DNA of 64,000 nt from Septoria linicola. Its lineage: Eukaryota > Ascomycota > Dothideomycetes > Mycosphaerellales > Mycosphaerellaceae. This document shows, piece by piece, positions 28,382-39,254 of this stretch. The translations under genes and the position numbers were made by a program. The notes below the pieces were generated by a model, which was not told the DNA's origin, ran no database searches, and worked only from the letters and a program-made list of their open reading frames with translations. The stretch spans positions 992,001 through 1,056,000 of the forward strand of contig CP099424.1 of the NCBI GenBank assembly GCA_024114885.1, in the 5' to 3' direction. Positions within the stretch are counted from its first letter, which is position 1, and every line of letters begins with the position of its first letter.

Positions 28382-31321
28382 ATGAAGTTTCTTCCAACAT
28401 TCGTTGCTTGCGCCAGCCTCCTCGGCTTAAGTGAGGCTGCGCCAAAGCTTAACAACCGTCAAGCCGATCCTTCTACTTGCGCATGCTACAACCAGCCGCC
28501 AAGCTATGCCAGCACCGTGACCGAGACCAAGACCTTGAGCACTGTTACATTGACCTCGACGGCAACCATCACTCGTACCGAGACCGAAACAGCTGTTCCT
28601 GAGTCTGACACGCTCGTGTCGCCTACGCAATCGAGCAATCAGGCACCACCTGGTTATGGAGGAACCACAGAAGCAGCATCGACTACTGAATCCGCATTCA
28701 CTCTGCCTGGATCTGTAGGTTCTTACAGCTACTCTGTGGTTACTATCACAGTCACCAACGGCGGTGGCCAGGCTCCATCGGTCGTTACCTCGAGCTCAAT
28801 CGTTCCAGCATCTTCCAGCACAGCAGATGCGGTCTCCAGCACTACTGCTGTGCCTCAGAAGTACAGCTACAGCATTGTCACGATTACGGTGACGAACAGC
28901 TATGGTCAACCATTTACCTCTCAGTCGACGACCGCAGTTCTGGTGGCGCCTTCCAGCGCCCCCTACTATCCAATTCCTGGCAACTCTTCGCTCGTTCAAC
29001 CTGTTGGAACTGGTACCGGGGTGCCGTATCCATACTCCACAACATCTGGTGCTGTTGGCATCCCAGGCTATGGCTCTTCCAGCGGCATCATCATCAGCCC
29101 AGTAGACAGCAGCACCGTCCAGTTGTCACGACCATTCACGACAGGCACGGCCATCCTCACTGGCGGTGGTAGCGCGAGCCAGTATTCGAGCACCGAAGTG
29201 TCGCCCGAGCAGACTTCAGTTCCACCTGGGTACATTACAAGCATCACAGACGTCGAGACTACTTACAAGACTACATGTGCCGCGAGCAGTGTAATCACCA
29301 CAAGCGGAACCACGATGACCACGACTTACGACTACTCTACGATTTCCACCATTACCTCGACTATCCAGTCGACCGTCACTGTTCCTGGCTCGAGCAGCAC
29401 TGAAGTCTCCCCAACGGAAGGCTCTTCTTCTTACACTGGCGTCCCAGGCTACACTTCAGGCACTTCGACCACACTTGACTCGCCTGAGACCAGCGCCACT
29501 GGCTATCCCACGTCATCGTACGACAGCTCTAGCACCTCGCTGGTGTCGCCAACTCAGTCTTCGATGCCCTCGGCCCCAGGGTATGGTTCTTCGACCTTGA
29601 CATACTCGTACTCGTTCCCTGCCAACAGCAGTCTGGTATCACCTACCGGAACTGGTGTGCCTTATCCACCAGCCCAGTATCCTTCGGGCACTGAATCTTC
29701 CACAGCCTCGTCTTATGTATCTTCGTCATACAGCTCGACTGAAGTGAGCCCAACGGATCTGACATCGTCGACTGCCTCCTCGTACGCTCCTACTGCGCCT
29801 GGATATGGCTCACCATCCAGCTCTACGGAAGTTAGCCCTGTTGAATCTACGCCACTCTACCCACTCCCATCAGCAAACAGCACAACATATGGACCGACAG
29901 GTACTGCGCCTGCGTATAGCTATGCTCCATCTTCCAGCTCGACCGAGGCTTCTCCAGTCGAGAGCAGCAGCTCAGCTTCAGCGCCTGGCTATGGTACCAT
30001 CACTGTTACACCAGTTCCATCGACAAGCAGCGCCTCGTTTACATATGCTCCATCGACAAGCTCAACTGAAGGCTCTCCGGTGGAAAGCAGCTCTTCCACC
30101 ACCGCCCCTGTTTACAGCTCCGAGACCGCGAGCGCTTCTTTCTCGTACGCCCCATCTTCTTCCACTGAAGCGAGCCCAGTAGAGTCCAGCTCCTCTTCCG
30201 TTGCGCCCCCAAGCTATGGCGGTGAGAGTTCGACATCTTCTTCGAGCACAGAAGCCAGCCCAGTTGAATCATCTACCACGGCCCCATCTGCACCAGGCTA
30301 CGGCGAGCAGACAACCTCAGCCTCCAGCTCTTCTTCGACTGAGGTCAGTCCAGTAGAGACCACTTCATCCACTGCCCCATCTGCACCAGGCTACGGCGAG
30401 CAGACAACCTCAGCATCCAGCTCATCTTCGACTGAGGTCAGTCCAGTAGAGACCACTTCATCCACTGCCCCATCTGCCCCAGGCTATGGCGTACCATCAA
30501 GCAGCAGCAGCAGCACCGAAGCCTCGCCCGAGACTCCAACGGCTAGCCCACCTGTCTACGCGAGCCAGAGCTCTTCCAGCACTGAGTCATCTCCAGAAAC
30601 GACATCTGCACCAGCTGCTCCTGGATATGGCTACTATCCTGATAACACTTCATCTTCCGAAGCATCTCCAGAGAACACTTCCACCTCAGCTTCTACTTAC
30701 GCAGAGACTACCCCGGCAAGCACGACTGAAGTCCGCCCAACAGCAACAGGAACCACAGCCACAATCCCAGGCTACACCTCTTCTGTCGAAGTGTCACCAG
30801 TCCAGACCACTGATGCGAGCGCTCCGGGCTACGTTTCTCAACCAGCTGCCCCCTCCTGCGTCCTCGCTCCAGCCTACGGAAACGCACTTGTTGATCTGAC
30901 AGCATCTCTTCCTGTCGACTCGCTCGACAAAGTCATCCCCAAGATCGAAGTCGATGCAGTCGTTGGTGGCTTGATGACCAAGTTGAACGGAGCACTTGGT
31001 GGCGCTGCACAACTCAGTGGTTACCTCCCCACCACTCTGCCACAGTCATACGTCGATGGCAATGGTGAGACCAAGCCATTGACTTACGAGGGTGGCATGA
31101 CACTCGGCAACATCGTCGACTGGTGTGGATATCTCACAGTCAAGACCTACGCCAACGCTGGAGCTGTTGTGGCCGGCAGCGTCGGCGGCCAGATCGGCGG
31201 AAATCTTCGCGGCAGTGTGTCTTTCGGCTTCGGCGCCGGAGCAAGCCTGAACGGCGGTGCTGGCGCATCTATTGGCGGCGGGATCGGCACGCGCAGACAC
31301 GCGCGTGCCCTTCGCGTCTGA
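28382..31321 (+). CDS. Secreted Ser/Thr-rich repeat protein, adhesin-like
   Basis: One exon, 979 residues. The N-terminus MKFLPTFVACASLLGLSEA is a classic signal peptide, cleaved after about residue 19. Residues about 20-820 are dominated by Ser, Thr, Pro and Tyr and should be heavily O-glycosylated. They contain about fifteen variants of the block STEVSP/STEASP plus many APGYG units, and two adjacent near-identical 31-residue copies at about 634-695. The last 150 residues differ, with two Cys and a Gly-rich end. There is no hydrophobic C-terminal tail, so no GPI anchor is evident. This is the build of a cell-wall or secreted glycoprotein. Adhesion is a reasonable guess and is not shown. Confidence 0.85.
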   Translation: MKFLPTFVACASLLGLSEAAPKLNNRQADPSTCACYNQPPSYASTVTETKTLSTVTLTSTATITRTETETAVPESDTLVSPTQSSNQAPPGYGGTTEAASTTESAFTLPGSVGSYSYSVVTITVTNGGGQAPSVVTSSSIVPASSSTADAVSSTTAVPQKYSYSIVTITVTNSYGQPFTSQSTTAVLVAPSSAPYYPIPGNSSLVQPVGTGTGVPYPYSTTSGAVGIPGYGSSSGIIISPVDSSTVQLSRPFTTGTAILTGGGSASQYSSTEVSPEQTSVPPGYITSITDVETTYKTTCAASSVITTSGTTMTTTYDYSTISTITSTIQSTVTVPGSSSTEVSPTEGSSSYTGVPGYTSGTSTTLDSPETSATGYPTSSYDSSSTSLVSPTQSSMPSAPGYGSSTLTYSYSFPANSSLVSPTGTGVPYPPAQYPSGTESSTASSYVSSSYSSTEVSPTDLTSSTASSYAPTAPGYGSPSSSTEVSPVESTPLYPLPSANSTTYGPTGTAPAYSYAPSSSSTEASPVESSSSASAPGYGTITVTPVPSTSSASFTYAPSTSSTEGSPVESSSSTTAPVYSSETASASFSYAPSSSTEASPVESSSSSVAPPSYGGESSTSSSSTEASPVESSTTAPSAPGYGEQTTSASSSSSTEVSPVETTSSTAPSAPGYGEQTTSASSSSSTEVSPVETTSSTAPSAPGYGVPSSSSSSTEASPETPTASPPVYASQSSSSTESSPETTSAPAAPGYGYYPDNTSSSEASPENTSTSASTYAETTPASTTEVRPTATGTTATIPGYTSSVEVSPVQTTDASAPGYVSQPAAPSCVLAPAYGNALVDLTASLPVDSLDKVIPKIEVDAVVGGLMTKLNGALGGAAQLSGYLPTTLPQSYVDGNGETKPLTYEGGMTLGNIVDWCGYLTVKTYANAGAVVAGSVGGQIGGNLRGSVSFGFGAGASLNGGAGASIGGGIGTRRHARALRV
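30281..30466 (+). repeat. Two tandem 93-base repeat units in the surface-protein gene
   Basis: Unit 1 starts at 30281 and unit 2 at 30374. A partial third copy (GCCCCATCTGC) starts at 30467. The period of 93 bases is 31 codons, so copy-number change stays in frame. The two full units differ at only a few bases. Confidence 0.9.
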
Positions 31322-31890
31322 AGAACAGATCGCAATTGAGCATAAGAAACGCACATTCCGACCAGTAGAGTGATATTCTCGCTGTGCTGGTCGCAGCTTC
31401 TACACTCTCCTTGAACACATTTACATGATTGTATACAAACAGCATAGGAAACAAAATCGCACGAAGCAGCACTTTGTTTGCTTACTTTGCCTGCTTCGTG
31501 ATGGCGTGAGATGGACGGAAAATTACTGTACGACTATATAGCATGAACAGAATGCATAGAGTGATATGAGCACACCGACTTTCACAGCAAGATATCTTAC
31601 CGTCAGTACCAGTCACAAGAGTGGTACACATCTGTTCGTAGCGACTGTGGTCTAGTAACATGGTTATTCAGTCGTCGTCTTGTGGGTGTTTCTTACTCCA
31701 TGGCCTAGTTAGTTACGTCTAGGTGTCTGATCACAGTAGTAGATCTGAACAACGGTAATGGTGCAGTTGTCGATGTCGGTACTTGAGTGGGGAACCTTCA
31801 ACTCAGAAACTCGTTCGGACCAAATACTGGGTCTGCTGTTCGATACGTTCTTCCTGGAGGAAAAAGACTGGCTACTCAAGTTGAAAAATC
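31322..31890. other. Convergent 3' intergenic region
   Basis: These 569 bases lie between the stops of the surface-protein gene and MED17. The first half is AT-richer than its surroundings and should contain 3' processing signals. No gene is seen. Confidence 0.4.
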
Positions 31891-33708
31891 TTAGTCCTTC
31901 ATGTTCTTGAGCGCATCGACAATGCCAACGCGATCCTCGCTTCCATCGCTCAGGCTCCAATTGACAGTCTCTGAGCCAGACTGTAACTTCAATTGGCCTT
32001 CGAGCCCAGCAAGAGTCACAAAGGTTGCACGTCGCGCAAGATCGTCTTTCCGAAGTAGTTCTCCAGACCTGTCGTTGAACCTCCAGCCTTCGACTTTGCC
32101 GCTCAAGTATCGCGCAATAGAGTCCGGGAAATGCTGGTCTGTATAGTGCAGAAGGTCGTCGACAGTATCCCACGGGTTGGGCTTACCGTTCTTGATGTAC
32201 TTGAGGTGGAAGTATGGTACATTCTGAGGAGAAGTTTCAGCCACGAGTCTGAACGGCTCTATTCCTTCGACTGTAATGCTCGCCTCTGCTGAGAGCGGCT
32301 GCAGCAGAGCACTTTTGAACACCTGTGTGTCTACCGCGCCTTGCGACTCAGCCAAGATCTCCACGCATGCCATTTTCGTAGTTGCAGGAACGTGTGCGCT
32401 CTTCAATAAATTTTGGACATTGCTAACATAGCTGTTGATCTGCATAACATGCCAACAGTGCTGTGCGAAAGTCATTATCGGTCCCAGAATAGGCAACGAT
32501 TCTTGCCGATCGTCCTTGGAGCCCATCGGCCGTGGAATGGCCGATTTTGCTTTGATCCTATCAGAGTGAGCTCTGCTGAGTAAAAGACGAGCAGCCAGCA
32601 CCATTGCCTGTGCTATATGATCGGAGTCATGGGTGGCATCTATTGGCGGCGCATTATCCTCATCAAGCACAACTTGATCTAGCTCCACATATGGGCTGTC
32701 CTCCGTGTCTGCTATCGGAACCTTGATCGTCAAGCCCTTCATAATAACGCCGCGTGAGCGAAGCGATCGCGACTCTCGAGTCATCTCGTGGAAGAGCTCT
32801 TCGTCGAAGGCACTGTCTCTTGCATGACGAAGTCGCGTATCGAGTGTTGTCTGGCTGATCTCAGGCAGTGAAGGTAGCGTTGAAGTGCCCATGACGCGAT
32901 TGCCACGCTTGACCAGCGCCCTGACTGCCTTCGGTTGAGTGCCCAGCCCTCGCTCCAGCTTGATATCGCCTTGGTCATCCGGGATTAGAGCAGCGATGTT
33001 ACGACCTGCGAACCCTTGCGAGCTGCCGCTGAAGCCAAAGTGAACGCAGAGATGAGGCTGATTAGGGATGCGACTGACATTCCAGCCCTTGTCCTTGATG
33101 TCTAGTATTTGACTGAAGTATTGCTGCTGCCTGGTAACATTATCTTGTAGCCTCTTGGCAGCGGAGAGAAGTGAGTCAGCGCTTTCGTTCAGCTCCTTAG
33201 CCCGCACATTCATTGCGATAGAACTGTTCTGGATGTCTCTTCCAGGCACAGCAGGGGTGCGAGCCCACACATCTACGCCGAGAGATGATAATGGAAGGAC
33301 CTGCTTGGCAGCGGGAGAAAGAGTCGTGGCTCCTTGTGCTGAACTATACGTAGAATGAAGCAATGAAATCATGTCCAATGCAACAAGTACGTCTTGATGG
33401 GCTTGACTCGCTTCATTGACAAATTCTTGGCGGATCGCGTACAGTTCTTGCCGCGTTGCTGGTGGTGCTCTCGCGGCTTGACGTTGGGAGTCGCCATCTT
33501 GATCTTCTTCTTCCTCGTCATCGCTGTCCGATTGAAGACTCTGTGGTTCATCGGCCTCTATCTCGGCTTGCAGACTTGCTTCAGTGAGATTGCGGAAGTG
33601 GCCACGCTCCGCATGGCTTTGTGCCAATATTTCTGAGAGAGCTGGCGGGGCCCGGCCTGAAGTGGTCCAAGGGCGGAATGAGGCACCCGCACTGCCATCT
33701 GGAGCCAT
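31891..33708 (-). CDS. MED17: Mediator complex subunit 17 (Srb4)
   Basis: One exon, 605 residues from the ATG at 33708 (MAPDGSAGASFRPW). The frame upstream of it opens only at a TTG. Fungal Med17 features are present: a 'PPALSEILAQSHAERGHFRN' N-terminal block, an acidic Glu/Asp stretch (about 70-80), the helical 'ALDMISLLHST' region, and a long C-terminal half with 'LKYIKNGKPNPWDTVDDLL'. Med17 is a head-module scaffold subunit of Mediator, which links activators to RNA polymerase II in the nucleus. The gene is divergent from ISN1, 308 bases away. The last 25 residues include 'LNWSLSDGSEDR'-like sequence before the stop. Confidence 0.88.
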   Translation of the reverse strand: MAPDGSAGASFRPWTTSGRAPPALSEILAQSHAERGHFRNLTEASLQAEIEADEPQSLQSDSDDEEEEDQDGDSQRQAARAPPATRQELYAIRQEFVNEASQAHQDVLVALDMISLLHSTYSSAQGATTLSPAAKQVLPLSSLGVDVWARTPAVPGRDIQNSSIAMNVRAKELNESADSLLSAAKRLQDNVTRQQQYFSQILDIKDKGWNVSRIPNQPHLCVHFGFSGSSQGFAGRNIAALIPDDQGDIKLERGLGTQPKAVRALVKRGNRVMGTSTLPSLPEISQTTLDTRLRHARDSAFDEELFHEMTRESRSLRSRGVIMKGLTIKVPIADTEDSPYVELDQVVLDEDNAPPIDATHDSDHIAQAMVLAARLLLSRAHSDRIKAKSAIPRPMGSKDDRQESLPILGPIMTFAQHCWHVMQINSYVSNVQNLLKSAHVPATTKMACVEILAESQGAVDTQVFKSALLQPLSAEASITVEGIEPFRLVAETSPQNVPYFHLKYIKNGKPNPWDTVDDLLHYTDQHFPDSIARYLSGKVEGWRFNDRSGELLRKDDLARRATFVTLAGLEGQLKLQSGSETVNWSLSDGSEDRVGIVDALKNMKD

Positions 33709-34016
33709 TGTTGCACTGTGCTCCAATGCGAGGTATCGCGTCCTCAATTGTAAATATTATATGGACATTGACGTGAGTGAAGTGAGGATGCCAGGATTCG
33801 GCAGGAACACGCGACACACACGGCTGACAGGGTTCAGTCGCAAGTAAACACTTCGGCGAGAGCCGATGGCAGCAAACACTCACCTTCAATCCTTTCCTGT
33901 TCCACTCATACCAATCTGCATACTCGTGTCCTTGCTCATCACGCCGGCGGAAAGCACGAAAATAGAGCTCTTCCTCAAAAGTGACGTACTAGCAACGCAG
34001 AAAGAGGAAGTGAATC
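33709..34016. promoter_or_regulatory. Bidirectional promoter region, MED17 and ISN1
   Basis: These 308 bases separate the two divergent ATGs. No TATA box is obvious, which fits housekeeping genes. Confidence 0.45.
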
Positions 34017-35534
34017 ATGACTACCAGGTATCGTGTCGAATGTAAGCTGTACCAACTATGAACGGCTAAACGGACACTCACTGACCATGGCCAGATGCTT
34101 TGAAAGTGCGTTATTCATTCTGAAATATCACTTGAATACGGACTAATCGTGTATAGACACATCGGCGAGATCAGTTTGTGAGATTTTCGAGTTCCAGCAT
34201 TCTACTCCAGCATCTGACAGCACCAGATCGAGTGGATCAAAGGACTTCTGGCCGTGCCGTTTGTGCTTCTCTCCCAGCCCACAAACATCCACGAAGCGGA
34301 CAAGCCCAGCGTGGCCAAAATGGCCAAATCAGCACACGAGCGCTACGCACAAATCATGAAGGATGTCGAAGATTTGCTCGAAGACCACATAGCTCACCAA
34401 CGAAGCGGTAACGAGAACAAGTCGAAGCTCAAACTTCTGGTGCCCTCAGTTGGCACCTTTTTCACACCTTTGCCATTACAAGATGCATTCGATTGGCAAG
34501 ACAGACGGCGCTTCATTTCCTCTCGCCGCTTTGTCGCGCCTTCCTTCAACGATATCCGTCTTGTGCTGAACACAGCCCAAGCAATGTCCCTCATGCGTTC
34601 GAGCAAGCTCGAACTTGTCACATTCGATGGAGATGTGACTCTTTACGATGACGGCCATAATCTCACACCTGAAAACCCTGTGATTGCACGCATCCTCGCA
34701 CTAATGCGAAACGGCAGCCGGATCGGTATTGTGACTGCAGCAGGCTACACTGAAGCTGAGAAGTACTATCAACGCCTTTTCGGCCTGCTCGACGCAGTCG
34801 CTGCCGAAACGCCAAAGCTGGACCTGAACAATCGACTCGTAGTCATGGGCGGCGAAGCAAACTTTCTTTTCCAATTTGATGCTTCTGCGCCGCACAAGCT
34901 ACAGCCTGTCGCTGACGCAGAATGGCGGTTACCAGAGATGCACTCTTGGACAGAAGAGAACATTGCAGCCCTGCTCGATGTTGCAGAAGCTGCCCTCAAG
35001 GACTGTGTACAAGCTATGAATATGCCTGTACAAGTTCTGCGCAAAGAGCGTGCAGTTGGCATATACCCACCCGAGGTAAGCGATAACCATTATTCTGTTC
35101 AGCTGTCTACCTCAACGTTCAGCGACTCGCCCGAACCCCTACGCTTGATGTCCATCATTTGCTAAGGAAGACAATAGGGCAAACTCTCCCGCGAACAGCT
35201 CGAAGAAACTGTTCTTGTGGTACAGCGCATTCTCGAGCTCTCACCTGCTGGGCAACGCATCCCCTTTTGCGCCTTCAACGGCGGCAACGATGTGTTCGTC
35301 GACATCGGCGACAAGTCTTGGGGTGTCATGGCTTGCCAGCGATACTTTGGACGTCTCGATGGTAACAGCGATGGCATCGAAGGGAGCAGATCTCTTCATG
35401 TTGGCGATCAGTTCCTGAGCGCCGGCGCCAACGACTTCAAAGCCAGGTTAGCAAGTACCACAGCCTGGATCGCCAATCCAGCAGAGACAGTAGGTCTACT
35501 CGACGAGATTCTGGAAATGGGAAAGCTTCGATAG
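34017..35534 (+). CDS. ISN1: IMP-specific 5'-nucleotidase
   Basis: Five exons: 34017-34041, 34095-34105, 34157-34177, 34227-35075 and 35178-35534, giving 420 residues (the yeast protein has about 450). The first three exons are only 25, 11 and 21 bases. Joined, they read MTTRYRVEYALK then THRRDQF, leading into 'IEWIKGLLAVPFVL', which is the conserved Isn1 N-terminus. The HAD-like catalytic strand is 'VTFDGDVTLYDDG', in which the first Asp is the expected nucleophile. Later motifs are 'IGIVTAAGYTEAEKYY' and 'HVGDQF'. The enzyme dephosphorylates IMP to inosine in the purine salvage and NAD-linked nucleotide balance. Ignoring the micro-exons would lose the true start. Confidence 0.9.
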
Positions 35535-35561
35535 AGATACTCGCATAAGGAGTATGTGGTA

Positions 35562-37216
35562 TCACTGGGTCACTAGACTCAGATCGATCTCCTCTTTCCT
35601 CCTCTTGTACCTCAGCTTGCTCTCCGGATTCCACATCGGTTGGCCCTCCATCTCAATCGCCTGATTTCTCCCCTTCTCCGGATCGAAGCTCCAGTCATAC
35701 TTGAGTAGCAGATGCGCCAGAGCAATCTTCAACTCATTCGCAACGAAAAATCGTCCTGGGCAAGCATGCAAGCCGAGTCCAAATCCCAAGTGCTGAGCGC
35801 TGACGGTGACGTATTGCTCTCGCTTCTCCAGAAATCTGTGAGCGTCGAATCTAAACGGGTCGGGATAGTTCTTCTCGTCCATGAAGCTTGAGACCAGAGC
35901 AATGCGAGTGCCACGTTTGATGGTGTAGGAATCGGAGAGGACAATGTCGGAGGTTGCGACACGTTGCAGGGAGGCTGCACATATTGAGGTTAGCCCGCAG
36001 ACTTGTAGAGATGGGATGTATAACTTACACAGTCCGCGAGAATGTCTCTGACTCTCCTTGAGGAAGCTGTCCATTAGGCGAAGCTGATACAAAGAGGTCT
36101 TCGCCCATCCATGCTCTCCCACTTTCTGAATGATCTCGTCACGAAGAGGCTGAATGTACTGGGGGTTCTCGCACAGATGCTGAAGTGCTTGGCATGTCGC
36201 TTCGGTAGTCGTGTGAATTGCAGCAATTGTGAGGCCCAATTGATAGTAGACGAGGTCATCCACGCTCAGGTTCTCGCCGGATTCTTGCGCTGTTTCGACA
36301 AACCATGCTATGGCATCGGCTTTCTTCGGTGGTTTCTTGCCCTGAGCAAGGAGCTACGACATCTCGTTAGCAAGGTAAGCGACGCAATATTCTGAGAAAC
36401 GATGCTCACCGCCCTGGCAGCCGCCTCTCTCCTAGCCACCTCTCCACTGATGAGTGCCTTCGCATCCTTGACATCCTTCCTTAAAGCCCGACAGTTGGGC
36501 ACGAACCAATGCTTCACAGGCCTCACCAAGCTCGAGATCGCTCGCAGGTCCCTTGCAGCATTGAATATATGCACAGTATAATCTTTCGCGATGTCCAACC
36601 ATCTCTGGTTTCTGCACAAAGGCTTCCCGAGAAACACTCGACTCGACAAACGCGAGACCATTTGCTGAATGTCCGCTTTGATCTTGGTCGACCTCCACTC
36701 GGACGACTCGCCAAAGATGTCGTGTATGGAGTCTGTCGCCTCTTCGACGAGATCTTCTGTCACCAGGCCCAAAGATTGAGTCAACTTTCGATTGATCGTG
36801 TCACGGGTGAGAGTGCTACCCGAAACTCCAACGGCGATGCCTTCGAAGCCAGGGTAGTGGACCATCAAGTCGACTCGAATGTTCTCGGAGAACGACAAAT
36901 CTTTGTGTCTGGCGACCTCATCGGCATAGCGGTTCCGTAGGACAATCTTCGGGCCTGTGCCTGTCATGATCTGGAACGGCTGGTTGTCCGCGGTCGTCTC
37001 AAGGCCGAGCTTGATCGTTTCGTTGCCATATTTGATCCAAGAGTCCTTCGGTGTCTTGCCAGGCAGAGCTACCAGTGGCACGTCTGGGTATGGTCGATTC
37101 TTGGTGTATATGTTGTATGTCTTGAATGCAATGTATGTGAGTAGGAGTGCTACGGCAATAAGAGCGTGTAGAGAGATGTGATCTGAAGAGATGTTGTCTA
37201 AGAGTAGAACAGCCAT
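35562..37216 (-). CDS. Cytochrome P450 monooxygenase
   Basis: Three exons, 37216-36410, 36353-36029 and 35974-35562, with introns of 56 and 54 bases, giving 514 residues. An N-terminal hydrophobic anchor (about residues 12-32) places it on the ER membrane. Diagnostic P450 motifs are the I-helix 'AIHTTTEATC', the K-helix 'LKESQRH', and the heme loop 'FGLGLHACPGRFF' with the axial Cys. The sequence style resembles fungal ent-kaurene oxidase and related secondary-metabolite P450s, but the substrate cannot be told. No terpene cyclase, PKS or NRPS gene lies next to it, so it is not in an obvious cluster. The open frame runs on to 37408, but the ATG at 37216 gives the best membrane anchor. The gene is convergent with ISN1. 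Confidence 0.9.
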
Positions 37217-39254
37217 GTTGATGATTCTTTTGTGGCTTGCAGAGACGTCAGAAACACACGAATGCTTACCCGGAGATGCGATCCAGCTCTTAAGGACTAC
37301 TGCCTGTGGCAAGAGGTACGGAAGGCACGAGCTGTACGAACATCGCATCAAGTTACCAGGGTGTACAGAATTGGACCCGAGCCAGAACGAGCCATATATG
37401 CCTCGCATACACCTAGGTGTGACCAGGCTTTTGGCCGCTTGCTGGGTATTATTGCGTACTCCTGCGTGAACCGGCTAAAAGAGCAGACATGACTGGCCCT
37501 GGTCGTAGCACAGGGTGCGTTGCAATGTGACTCGACAGCTGGCCACCGCAGGATTTCGGATAAGTGCCGAAGTAGGTCGAAAGTTCAGCTGAACGTAGGT
37601 CGGTCAGCCTCGATGTAGTGAAGATTTGCTTACGCAGTCGCGACAAGGTTCTTATCAAGCACGCTTGATACATTAGTTGCGTACTTCTCCGCTGCTTTCG
37701 GTGTCGATCATGTCGTATGTGCATAGGACGAATGCTGCAAGAAGCCGGTCGGTTTGATGCTGGTTGTCGGTCTGTCTGGAGCGACAAGGTTGTGCGTTGT
37801 TGTTGTGTGCGACTCAGGACATGGCATCGTAACCTTACTTTCGGCATTTGACCTTGCCGTTGATTGGCAGGCCCTCTTTGGCCATTCTTGAGTAGCAAGG
37901 CCCCGCGCTTCAACTCATGATTGCTGGATAGCAGTATGAAGACATGACCCTTGATACCAATGTCTCAGTGCCGGAGATTTGAGCTGCCTAGACGATCACG
38001 ATGTCAACATAAACGACCGTGCAGCTCTTTCAGCTGATCAGTACTGGAGTGCCAAACGAGAGAAGCTCTTCCCGAGGTTTCTGACTGTATTCATGCCGCC
38101 AACCAGTAGCACGTGCTGTTTCATCTCGCCGGGCTCCCGGCACTACAGTATTGGCTCATTGAGGATTTCTTGACCAATGCATGTGCGGTTGCATGCGTGC
38201 TTTGTACTGGTCAAGCGGCGGAGCACTGTCGTGCTCTCTCATGAGTTGAGATGAATTGGCTCCGATGCTTGCCGTTGTCATTCGTCGTCCGTCGATGTTG
38301 CCTCATGCAGGAGCTCGGGCGTCTGTAGCAGTTCCGGATCGTTTGGCCTGGCCTGCTAGTCGGCGCAGTGATCATTCAGCATCAAGAGCTCGCGAGTGTT
38401 GGTTGCGCACGCTGATATATGCCAATCGCGTGATTACACTAGTTTGCAGAATGTTGTCGCGAGCAGGAGAGATATGGACGCGTCAAAGTTGCTGAGTATG
38501 GAGGACCGGCATCGGGTTGGAAGCAGCCGACACATTCCTCAGCAACCGCGAATGAAGACATATGTTCATCAAGGCGACCGCCGCCTACACAATCTCTGTA
38601 TCATTCGGCCGGTTCTCTGAATGTTCTCCAGCGAGTGGGAGTACGCCATCTCGCTGGCTGATCCTAGACTCGAAGCTAGCTAATGTCTGCGTGCCAATGA
38701 CTGTGGCAGTCATATATAGCGACCACCATTGCTTAGTCATGTTGGATGTGAATCATGCCCGTTTGGCTTAGGTATGAGTTTTCGGCGACCCTAGTCTCAT
38801 CACGCATGATGCTAATATACATGTCAGTGGTACAGCGTCTCACTCGTAACGTCGATCATGAGAAGATCCTCGGTTCGATTCCGAGAATGGGCACATCTCG
38901 ATATCATACCTTTTGCCAGGGTATAATTGTGTAGGCGGTTTTCTTTTGCTGCTTCAGTCGGGCTTGACAGGAGCTCAGAGCTATTGTCCATATAGGTGGC
39001 TTACTGTCTGCGTAGATGACGTGAGCTGACAAGTGATGCATTGATTGCCAGGATTTAGTAGTGGTTGAAGTCTTGCATTCGCATGGAGTGCTTGTTCCGC
39101 AGCTCCTTTTTCACCTATGCTAACTCACACATGCATGTCGTGACCCATAATATCATGTACACATTCGCTCCCATATCATGCCGCCCTTATGCACATTTTC
39201 GGCTCAATGCCACTCCTTTGACCCCCAAGCAACGCCGTCATGGTCGACCATCCC
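37217..39254. other. 2 kb gene-poor region with a tRNA-like sequence
   Basis: No supported protein gene. Open frames are short, mostly without ATG starts, and lack motifs. A tRNA-Thr-like sequence lies at 38811-38893. The part next to 37217 should hold the P450 promoter, with a TATATG near 37391. I see no long terminal repeats or terminal inverted repeats. Confidence 0.4.
38811..38893 (+). tRNA. tRNA-Thr(CGT)-like sequence with degraded 5' half
   Basis: The 3' half is canonical. There is an anticodon stem TCTCA (38838-38842) with TGAGA (38859-38863), loop bases CTCGTA with anticodon CGT at 38845-38847, and a likely 9-base intron at 38849-38857 in the standard position after base 37. A 5-base variable loop, T arm CTCGG-TTCGATT-CCGAG (38869-38885), acceptor strand AATGGGC and discriminator A at 38893 follow. 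The 5' half is poor. The presumed acceptor strand GCTAATA pairs at only five of seven positions, and the D arm has extra bases. It may be a pseudogene or a truncated copy. Confidence 0.5.
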
